Origin: an uncultured Cytophagaceae bacterium
GTDB taxonomy: Bacteria > Bacteroidota > Bacteroidia > Cytophagales > Spirosomataceae
Assembly (NCBI GenBank): GCA_938008575.1
Contig: CALLKB010000003.1
Location: forward strand, 1-5,125
Reading direction: 5' to 3'
Length of the DNA: 5,125 bases
Part shown: one piece after another, positions 1 to 5,125 of the stretch
Numbering within the stretch: the first letter of the stretch is position 1
How the letters are laid out: each line of letters starts with the position of its first letter
The notes under the pieces: generated by a model
What the model saw: the letters and a program-made list of their open reading frames with translations, nothing else
The model's database searches: none
Told to the model about the DNA's origin: nothing
Position numbers and translations under genes: made by a program

Positions 1-1
1 A

Positions 2-208
2 CATGAGTCGGGCGAAGATTTTTCAACCCGCGAAGTAAAGAATATTTTACGCGAAATAATTGAACACGAGCCCGTTGGACATGCCTACTCGGATGAGGAA
101 TTAGAAGGCTTGCTGGCTGAAAAAGGCTTCGTCGTGAAAAGAAGAACAGTGGCTAAATACCGAGAGCAGTTGGGGATTGCGGTGGCAAGATTGCGTAAGG
201 TTTTGTAA
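2..208 (+). CDS. rpoN: RNA polymerase sigma-54 factor, C-terminal fragment (5' end outside window)
   Basis: These are the last 68 codons of sigma-54, the alternative sigma factor that binds -24/-12 promoters and needs an AAA+ activator to open DNA. The reading frame is open from base 2 to the TAA at 206-208. The diagnostic sign is the RpoN box, seen here as KRRTVAKYRE (fragment residues 46-55, bases 137-166), which contacts the -24 element. It is preceded by the usual helical stretch (STREVKNILREII, then a YSDEELEGLLAEKGF segment) and followed by the short tail QLGIAVARLRKVL. The box normally starts with Ala (ARRTVAKYRE); here it starts with Lys. The C-terminus ends where the family normally ends, so the gene is truncated only by the window edge. 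GC is about 46%, higher than the downstream genes. I see no intrinsic terminator after it. Confidence 0.96.
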   Translation, partial: HESGEDFSTREVKNILREIIEHEPVGHAYSDEELEGLLAEKGFVVKRRTVAKYREQLGIAVARLRKVL

Positions 209-367
209 TAATTCATTTAAACATACGTTACGGCAGAATCAACATTGTTTTATTGTAAATTGTATTTTACTTAGAATTTTCACGCTTTAGGCATTAAAAT
301 TTACATTACGTTTTGTTTTCTTAACAATCATGCGCTTAAGATAACTATCTAATAATCTTTTCCTGAC
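209..367. other. AT-rich spacer between rpoN and the receptor promoter
   Basis: This stretch holds no ORF of note and no hairpin followed by a T-run, so no intrinsic terminator for rpoN is visible. Only weak dyads occur, such as AACA-t-TGTT at 241-249 and GTAAA/TTTAC at 255-270. It may be simple spacer or hold regulator sites I cannot recognise. Confidence 0.5.
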
Positions 368-396
368 TTTGTCATTTTGTTGGCTTACTAGATTTG
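368..396 (+). promoter_or_regulatory. Bacteroidota-type promoter for the TonB-dependent receptor
   Basis: A perfect TAnnTTTG -7 element (TAGATTTG, 389-396) lies 17 bases downstream of a TTTG -33 element (368-371). This matches the known Bacteroidota housekeeping promoter pattern (TTG, 17-23 bases, TAnnTTTG). Transcription would start near 400-405, giving a leader of about 20 bases before the ATG at 424. That short leader has no Shine-Dalgarno motif, which is normal for the phylum, and is A-rich just before the start codon (AGTAAACATG). Confidence 0.7.
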
Positions 397-405
397 TGCC
401 CACAA
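394..405. repeat. Short perfect inverted repeat overlapping the -7 element and predicted start site
   Basis: TTGTG-CC-CACAA is a perfect dyad with 5-base arms and a 2-base centre. A second, interleaved dyad, ATTTGT (392-397) and ACAAAT (405-410), extends the symmetry. The loop is too small for a stable RNA hairpin, so if it is functional a protein-binding operator is more likely. Dyads this short also arise by chance. Confidence 0.3.
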
Positions 406-423
406 CAAATCTCCTAAGTAAAC

Positions 424-3400
424 ATGAAAAAAAAATTACAATCCGTTAGGCTAAAAAAAATGTTGCAAATCATTTGCTTCAGTTTTGGTGCTATTTTAAT
501 GGGTCAGTCGGCAAATGCCCAAGGTACTGATGCAACGATTTTCGGTAAACTAACCGATGAAAAAGGGGAGTCTATCCCTGGGGTAACTGTTCGTTTAAAG
601 AATGAATCAACGGGATTTCAGTCAGGAACGATATCAAATGCAAAAGGTGAATTTCAAATGCAACAATTGCCACTTGGAAAGCCTTACTCGATCACCTTTA
701 CATTCGTAGGGTATCAAACCATTAAATTTTCGGATTATGCGGTCAATCAAGGGGATAAAATCCGGGTTGATGCTAAAATGACTCCGAGCAATACGCAACT
801 TAATGAAGTAATTGTGAATGGTAATTCATTTGTAAATAAAGAAACGGCCCGTGCTGGTGCGGCGATTGCTGTGACTTCTTTACAAATGAAACAATTACCT
901 ATGGAAGGACGTAACTTTACGGCTTTAACGGCTCTTTCACCTATGCAAGGTAAGAATGGTAGTTTTAGTGGACAACGTAGTTCATCTACCAATGTGACCA
1001 TGGACGGTGTGAATGCACGTAATATGTATACGAATGGTGCTGTAGGAAATGGTCCATATACTATTTCGCAAGAAGCCATACGTGAATATCAAGTGTCAAC
1101 CAATAATTACGATGTGACGCAAGGTCGTATGGGTGGTGGATCTTTGAATGCTGTGACTAAAAATGGTACAAACCAATTAGAGGGATCTGCCTTTTTCTTC
1201 CAACGTGCTAGTAACGCTTATGCATTTGGGAAAGAATTATTTCCAATGAATAGTAGATACAATCCAAATGGAACTGAGCGTAAAACGAATATTGATCAAA
1301 AGCAATATGGTTTTTCATTAGGTGGTGCGATCATAAAAGATAAATTACATTATTTCGTTGCTTACGATCGTCAAACGGAGACTATCCCTTTTCAAATTGC
1401 TCCTGTTTTTGATGCAACGAATGAACAACGCTTTGGAATAACAAAAGCAAATTTGGACGAATTAATTTCCATCGCTCGCGCTAAATATGGTATGAAAAAT
1501 ACAGAACAATATGGGGATTTTTCGCGTAATACCGAAGCAAATGCTCTTTTTGCACGTATTGACTGGCAAATTAACGCGAAAAATAAATTAACATTTCGCA
1601 ATAACTTAACAACATGGTTCGCTCCGAATTCGCAAAATGACAACTCTAATATCAATTTATTTGAAAGTTATATAGGTTATAAAACGACAGAAAATAGTGC
1701 AATGGTTTCGTTGCGCTCAGAGTTGGCTCCCGAATTGACAAATGAGCTAAAGTTTCAATTTCAGACGGTTAATCGTAATTATTTAGTAAATGATGATTTG
1801 CCTGCAGCAAATATTCCTCGAGCTATTATTACTGTTAAATCTACAATACCAACGGCAACGAATCCTCTTGCAACACAAACTAAAACTGTTCAATTTGGTG
1901 GACAGCGTTACGGTACTGAATATGCGAATGATATGACATTGCATTTAGCAAATACGTCGTATTTACGTAAAGGGAATTTGAATTTCAAGTTCGGTACAGA
2001 TAATATGTTGACTTTTTTAGATTCTAAAATTGTCAATGAAATGAATGGGCGGTTTTTCTTCAATAGTTTAGCTGATTTCGCTAATTTAAAGCCAAGTAGG
2101 TATGCAAGAGAAGTTCCATTGTCTGATCCAGCAGTTCAGCAGTCTTTATTGGATTTCTCAGCATTTGGACAGGTTGATTTTGAGCCTTTCAAAAATGTAA
2201 CGGCAATGGCCGGTTTGCGTTATGATGCAACGATTTTCTTCAAACAAGGAGATGCAAATCAAGTGTCCGAAGCTAAGTTGGGAATCAAAACAAACAATCC
2301 GCTAAATGATTTCAATAATTTTCAGCCAAGATTTCAAATTACTTGGGATTACCAGGGACGTCAAAAAGATATCATCAAGTTAGGAGGAGGAATTTTCTCA
2401 GCACAACCAGTATCATATTTGCAATTGAATAATATTCAAAACTCGGGTACAATTGTAGGTTCAATTGATGTTTCGGGTGCTGCAGTTCCAACGCCAAATT
2501 TCTCGGCATATCGGAATGATCCATCTACGACACCTGGAATTCCAGCAGGCTCAAGTTACATTTCGACGATTAATGCGGTGACGAAGGATTTTCAAGTTCC
2601 TTCGATTTATAAAATCAATTTATCGTACAACCGTTTCTTCAACGATCGTTTTCGTGCAGGTGTGAATTTATTAGCATCTAAAACTGTAAACAACTATGCT
2701 TACTATGATCGCAATATTGTTGATAAGCCTTATTTTACACTTTCTAATGAAGCGAATCGTGGGGTTTTTGTACCAGCTTCAACGATTCCAGCCAATGGAG
2801 CAACTGATTGGACAAAAGGAAGGAAGTCAACAGAATTGGGTCGAGTTTTGGAATTAGAATCGACAGGTATTTTGAATCAATTGGCTGTCGTAGTTGATGC
2901 AAGTATGAAGATCGGTACGGATGGTTATTTTTCTGTTAGTTACACGAAGAATGATACGAAGGATAATAGCTCATTTAATTGCTGTGTAGCGAATACATCT
3001 ACTTTTCGTCCTGTGGTAGACGATCCTCGCGATCAAACAGTGGCTTATTCCGATGATCAGTTTGCAGATAAATTAGTGATTTCAGGTGCTTCTCCTACTT
3101 ACAAAGGGTTTCAATTAGGAGCAATTTTGAATGGAGTAGGTGGAACTCGTTATTCGTTTATGGTCGGTGGTAACAAAAGTATCAATGGCGATTTTAACCT
3201 GACGAATGATTTAGCATTTGTTTTTGATCCGAATTCGCCTTCTGTTCCTGCTGCTATTAGAACAGGTATTCAAGGATTATTAGATAATCCCGATGTAGTA
3301 GAAAGCGTTAAAACGTATATCCGTGAGAATGTAGGTAAGGTTGCAGCACGAAATGGTGGTGTGAATCCATTCTATTATACAGTTGATTTGCGTTTAACGA

Positions 3401-3648
3401 AAGACATCCGGATTTTGAAGAAACAAAATATTGCTTTCTCTGCTGATTTTTTCAACTTCTTGAATATGTTGGATAAAACGCAAGGAGTTAGTTACAACCA
3501 AGGAAACATTAACTTAGTTTCCATGACAGGTTTCGATCAAGCAACGCAAAATTATACCTATAGCGTTGAAACGGGTGCGGGTAGAAAATTGAACTCCGCA
3601 GGTGGTACACCATGGCGTATTCAATTGGGCCTTCGTTATTCGTTTTAA
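424..3648 (+). CDS. TonB-dependent outer-membrane receptor, Oar-like, with carboxypeptidase-regulatory-like N-terminal domain
   Basis: This is a 1074-residue outer-membrane beta-barrel receptor expected to move a ligand across the outer membrane using TonB/ExbBD energy. A Sec signal peptide spans residues 1-32 (Lys-rich n-region, hydrophobic ICFSFGAILMG, cleavage at ANA|Q). A carboxypeptidase-regulatory-like Ig fold covers about 38-120 (GKLTDEKGESIPGVTV, FVGYQT). A TonB-box-like stretch, LNEVIV, sits near 126-131. The plug runs about 135-250 (MDGVNARN at 193-200, AIREYQVSTNNYD, GGGSLNAVTKNGTN). The barrel runs to the C-terminus and ends RIQLGLRYSF, with the terminal Phe typical of outer-membrane barrels. 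Length and layout fit the Oar-like family. No SusD-like partner follows, so it is not a classic SusC/SusD glycan system. The ATG at 424 is chosen because it fits the promoter and supplies the basic n-region; an in-frame ATG at 460 (Met13) is the alternative. The only mature cysteines I see are the adjacent pair C853-C854. The ligand is unknown. Myxococcus Oar has been linked to secretion of the protease PopC, so roles other than uptake are possible. Confidence 0.93.
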   Translation: MKKKLQSVRLKKMLQIICFSFGAILMGQSANAQGTDATIFGKLTDEKGESIPGVTVRLKNESTGFQSGTISNAKGEFQMQQLPLGKPYSITFTFVGYQTIKFSDYAVNQGDKIRVDAKMTPSNTQLNEVIVNGNSFVNKETARAGAAIAVTSLQMKQLPMEGRNFTALTALSPMQGKNGSFSGQRSSSTNVTMDGVNARNMYTNGAVGNGPYTISQEAIREYQVSTNNYDVTQGRMGGGSLNAVTKNGTNQLEGSAFFFQRASNAYAFGKELFPMNSRYNPNGTERKTNIDQKQYGFSLGGAIIKDKLHYFVAYDRQTETIPFQIAPVFDATNEQRFGITKANLDELISIARAKYGMKNTEQYGDFSRNTEANALFARIDWQINAKNKLTFRNNLTTWFAPNSQNDNSNINLFESYIGYKTTENSAMVSLRSELAPELTNELKFQFQTVNRNYLVNDDLPAANIPRAIITVKSTIPTATNPLATQTKTVQFGGQRYGTEYANDMTLHLANTSYLRKGNLNFKFGTDNMLTFLDSKIVNEMNGRFFFNSLADFANLKPSRYAREVPLSDPAVQQSLLDFSAFGQVDFEPFKNVTAMAGLRYDATIFFKQGDANQVSEAKLGIKTNNPLNDFNNFQPRFQITWDYQGRQKDIIKLGGGIFSAQPVSYLQLNNIQNSGTIVGSIDVSGAAVPTPNFSAYRNDPSTTPGIPAGSSYISTINAVTKDFQVPSIYKINLSYNRFFNDRFRAGVNLLASKTVNNYAYYDRNIVDKPYFTLSNEANRGVFVPASTIPANGATDWTKGRKSTELGRVLELESTGILNQLAVVVDASMKIGTDGYFSVSYTKNDTKDNSSFNCCVANTSTFRPVVDDPRDQTVAYSDDQFADKLVISGASPTYKGFQLGAILNGVGGTRYSFMVGGNKSINGDFNLTNDLAFVFDPNSPSVPAAIRTGIQGLLDNPDVVESVKTYIRENVGKVAARNGGVNPFYYTVDLRLTKDIRILKKQNIAFSADFFNFLNMLDKTQGVSYNQGNINLVSMTGFDQATQNYTYSVETGAGRKLNSAGGTPWRIQLGLRYSF

Positions 3649-3672
3649 GCTAACGGATTCCTAGTTTTTTTT

Positions 3673-3708
3673 AAGACCTGCATCTCCATGCAGGTCTTTT
3701 TATTTTTT
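3673..3708 (+). terminator. Strong rho-independent terminator after the receptor gene
   Basis: A perfect 11-base-pair stem (AAGACCTGCAT, 3673-3683, with its complement at 3688-3698) closes a 4-base CTCC loop and runs into a T-rich tail through 3708. It lies 24 bases after the receptor stop codon. A T-run also precedes the stem, but there is no A-run there, so it should work on the + strand only. It separates the receptor from the downstream dehydrogenase gene. Confidence 0.92.
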
Positions 3709-3741
3709 ATGGTAACTTGTGCGAATAAAACCATTTAATCG

Positions 3742-4953
3742 ATGAAAATTAAGTTATTGTTTGGCATGTTGTTTCCCACCATGCTATTTGCTCAAAGTAT
3801 TCAAGTGCCAACAGGTTTTTCTGTTGCGGAAATTGCCAAAAATCAAGGCGCAACGCGTCATATAACGGTTTCCAAAGAAGGGCATGTCTATGCTAAATTG
3901 TCCAAATTAAAGGATGGGAACGGAATCGTTCAACTCAAAGATGCGAATCAAGATGGCGTATTCGAATCAGAATCATTGTTTGGGAATTATCCGGGAACAG
4001 GCATCATGATTGATGGCGAATATTTCTATGCATCTTCCAATAAAGGCGTTTTTCGTTATGCCTTAAATGCGAAAGGCGAAATTGCTGATATTAACAAACC
4101 CGAAACAATCGTTGATGGCTTACCCGATCATGGTCGGGATAATGCCAAACCTTTTGTTTTCGATCAAGGTAAAAAACATATCTATGTAACAATCGGATCC
4201 TGGAATGACCCTTGTAGGGTCCCTGGCACAGGCCAAGGCATGAATCCTTGTGCGATTTTGGATTCTGCGGGAGGAGTCTGGCAGTTCGATGCGAACAAAT
4301 TAAATCAAGGATTCAAGGATGGCGTGCGTTACGCTACGGGATTGAAAAATGCCGTAGGGATTACTTGGAATCCACAAACGCAAAGCCTTTTTGCAATGGC
4401 ACATGGCCGTGGACAATTCCACGATTTTTATCCGCAATATTATACACCACAGCAATCACAGGAATTACCTGCAGAGGCAATGTATGAATTTAAAAAGGCA
4501 GGCGATGATGCTGGTTGGCCTTATATCTATTACGACCAAAAACAAAACAAGAAAATTGTTGCTCCAGAATATGGCGGTGATGGAAAGAAAACGGGTGGAG
4601 AAAAAGCCTTGAATCCGGTTGTCGCTTTTCCTGCACACATGGGGCCAAATGACATCTTATTTTATCAAGGGAATCAATTTCCTGCGCGTTATAAACAAGG
4701 CGCATTCATTGCCTTTCATGGCCAATCAGCTGAGTTGAAGAAGGGTTATCTCGTTGCTTTTGTGCCTTTTAAAAATGGAAAGCCAACAGGTAAGTGGGAG
4801 ATTTTTGCTGATAATTTTGCAGGGACGGATTTGGCAAAACCTACGGGGCCGATTCAACATCGACCATGTGGTCTAGCTGAAGGGCCGGATGGGTCGTTGT
4901 ATGTCTGTGATGATTTGGGTGGAAGTATTTACCGAATTCAATTTAAAAAATAA
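3742..4953 (+). CDS. Exported PQQ-dependent sugar dehydrogenase family protein (glucose/sorbosone dehydrogenase beta-propeller)
   Basis: This 403-residue protein belongs to the soluble glucose/L-sorbosone dehydrogenase family, six-bladed propellers that bind PQQ and Ca2+ and oxidise sugars or other alcohols in the periplasm. A short Sec signal peptide spans residues 1-17 (cleavage LFA|Q); there is no lipobox cysteine. Family landmarks in order: LPDHGRDN (127-134, with a His in the region of the catalytic base), VTIGSWND (149-156), AGGVWQFDANKLNQG (176-190), YATGLKNAVG (197-206), AHGRGQ (220-225), ELPAEAMYEF (241-250), AGWPYIYYD (257-265), PEYGGDG (275-281), FPAHMGPNDILFYQGNQFP (296-314), GAFIAFHG (320-327), and HRPCGLAEGPDGSLYVCDD (373-391). 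It has no CxxCH haem motif, so no fused cytochrome, and no added secretion domain after the propeller. C158/C170 and C376/C389 may form disulfides. Two usually conserved sites differ (GLRN to GLKN; HGSWNR to HGQSAE), so PQQ activity is likely but unproven. The start has no Shine-Dalgarno. A strong terminator lies upstream, and I found no convincing promoter of its own. Confidence 0.88.
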   Translation: MKIKLLFGMLFPTMLFAQSIQVPTGFSVAEIAKNQGATRHITVSKEGHVYAKLSKLKDGNGIVQLKDANQDGVFESESLFGNYPGTGIMIDGEYFYASSNKGVFRYALNAKGEIADINKPETIVDGLPDHGRDNAKPFVFDQGKKHIYVTIGSWNDPCRVPGTGQGMNPCAILDSAGGVWQFDANKLNQGFKDGVRYATGLKNAVGITWNPQTQSLFAMAHGRGQFHDFYPQYYTPQQSQELPAEAMYEFKKAGDDAGWPYIYYDQKQNKKIVAPEYGGDGKKTGGEKALNPVVAFPAHMGPNDILFYQGNQFPARYKQGAFIAFHGQSAELKKGYLVAFVPFKNGKPTGKWEIFADNFAGTDLAKPTGPIQHRPCGLAEGPDGSLYVCDDLGGSIYRIQFKK

Positions 4954-5011
4954 GAGCAAGTGCTTGTGAACGTTGGACTTAGCTTTTAAGAACGCAATAA
5001 ATTGATATTTT

Positions 5012-5032
5012 TTTCGATTGAATGTTTCGATT
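5012..5032 (+). repeat. Direct repeat TTTCGATT x2 upstream of the tRNA promoter
   Basis: TTTCGATT occurs at 5012-5019 and 5025-5032, 13 bases start to start. The second copy covers the presumed -33 element of the tRNA promoter. It sits in a T-rich block and could be an upstream activating or regulator-binding element, or chance in biased sequence. Confidence 0.35.
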
Positions 5033-5055
5033 TTTAAAAACTATTTCTACCTTTG
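5025..5055 (+). promoter_or_regulatory. Bacteroidota-type promoter for tRNA-Arg
   Basis: A perfect TAnnTTTG -7 element (TACCTTTG, 5048-5055) has a near-match -33 element (TTTC, 5025-5028, against TTTG) at 19-base spacing. The region between and upstream is very AT-rich (TTTTTAAAAA at 5031-5040), as expected for strong stable-RNA promoters. Transcription should start near 5060, about 14 bases before the mature tRNA 5' end. Confidence 0.72.
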
Positions 5056-5059
5056 CAGT

Positions 5060-5069
5060 CCCGAAAGGG
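5060..5069 (+). other. Small GNRA-loop hairpin in the tRNA 5' leader
   Basis: CCC-GAAA-GGG forms a 3-base-pair stem closed by a GAAA tetraloop, placed exactly at the predicted transcript start and 4 bases before the mature tRNA. It would be removed by RNase P. It might stabilise the 5' end or guide processing, but the stem is short. Confidence 0.35.
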
Positions 5070-5073
5070 TAAT

Positions 5074-5125
5074 GGTTGCGTAGCTCAACTGGATAGAGCA
5101 TCTCACTACGGATGAGAAGGTTTGG
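5074..5125 (+). tRNA. tRNA-Arg(ACG), 5' part, truncated by window end
   Basis: The first 52 bases of a tRNA are present. The 5' acceptor strand is GGTTGCG (5074-5080), followed by TA at positions 8-9. The D-arm pairs GCTC (5083-5086) with GAGC (5096-5099) around a loop containing the usual GG. The anticodon stem TCTCA (5101-5105) pairs perfectly with TGAGA (5113-5117). The 7-base loop CTACGGA gives anticodon ACG (5108-5110), i.e. arginine; A34 would be deaminated to inosine to read CGU, CGC and CGA codons. The T-arm and 3' acceptor strand lie outside the window, so the 3' end is unconfirmed. Confidence 0.93.

Noticed and set aside
380..398. Possible sigma-54 -24/-12 promoter (TTGGC followed by TTTG) before the receptor gene, tempting because rpoN is adjacent
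   Set aside because: The GG-to-GC spacing is wrong: the TTG lies about two bases too far downstream and is followed by T instead of C. The same bases fit the Bacteroidota housekeeping -7 element much better.
747..1079. Minus-strand open frame inside the receptor gene
   Set aside because: It is fully covered by the receptor coding sequence, has no recognisable domain, and its composition is explained as a shadow frame. The same applies to 1392-1655 minus, 4490-4705 minus, 4248-4487 plus and 4391-4612 plus.
424..3648. SusC-type glycan receptor
   Set aside because: No SusD-like lipoprotein gene follows, and the plug and barrel motifs resemble the Oar-like group more than SusC.
3713..3720. TAACTTGT as a -7 element for the dehydrogenase gene
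   Set aside because: It only partly matches TAnnTTTG, and no TTG lies at the right distance upstream, where the terminator stem sits.
4123..4138. CCCGA/TCGGG hairpin inside the dehydrogenase gene
   Set aside because: A 5-base stem inside coding sequence encoding a family-typical LPDHGRD segment; no sign of regulatory use.
4207..4221. Perfect 6-base-pair inverted repeat GACCCT-TGT-AGGGTC inside the dehydrogenase gene
   Set aside because: It lies within a conserved coding segment with a 3-base loop and no T-run; most likely chance from codons.
4954..5011. Terminator for the dehydrogenase gene (CAAGTGCTTG dyad, CTTA/TAAG dyad, later T-run)
   Set aside because: The dyads are only 4-5 bases long and none is followed directly by a T-run; the T-run at about 5008-5014 has no stem before it.

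Overview
The window looks like chromosomal DNA from a member of the Bacteroidota. Four observations support this. Two sites match the TAnnTTTG -7 element used by the Bacteroidota housekeeping sigma factor. Neither complete gene has a Shine-Dalgarno sequence. One gene encodes a TonB-dependent receptor of the Oar-like type with an N-terminal carboxypeptidase-regulatory-like domain, an architecture abundant in this phylum. The DNA is also AT-rich (roughly 36-40% GC in the receptor gene lines I sampled; about 46% in the gene fragment at the left edge). The order Cytophagales is a guess from overall protein flavour only.

Layout, left to right, all on the + strand: the last 68 codons of rpoN (sigma-54) run off the left edge (2-208). 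A 215-base AT-rich spacer follows, with a good Bacteroidota promoter at 368-396. Then comes a complete 1074-residue Oar-like TonB-dependent outer-membrane receptor (424-3648), closed by a strong intrinsic terminator (3673-3708). Next is a complete 403-residue exported beta-propeller protein of the PQQ-dependent glucose/sorbosone dehydrogenase family (3742-4953). Finally, a 120-base spacer carries a tRNA promoter and leads to the first 52 bases of tRNA-Arg(ACG), which is cut by the right edge.

How the genes may work together: rpoN and the tRNA are housekeeping flanks. The receptor and the dehydrogenase are neighbours, both exported, and could act on related compounds. For example, the receptor might bring in PQQ or a substrate for the periplasmic enzyme. 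This is inference only: the terminator between them argues against a simple operon, and Oar-like receptors have mostly unknown ligands.

I see no mobile element, CRISPR array, toxin-antitoxin pair or defence system, and no clear undescribed system. The points most worth a second look are two poly-A tracts bracketing alternative starts of the receptor, unusual residues at normally conserved positions of the dehydrogenase, and the receptor-dehydrogenase pairing.
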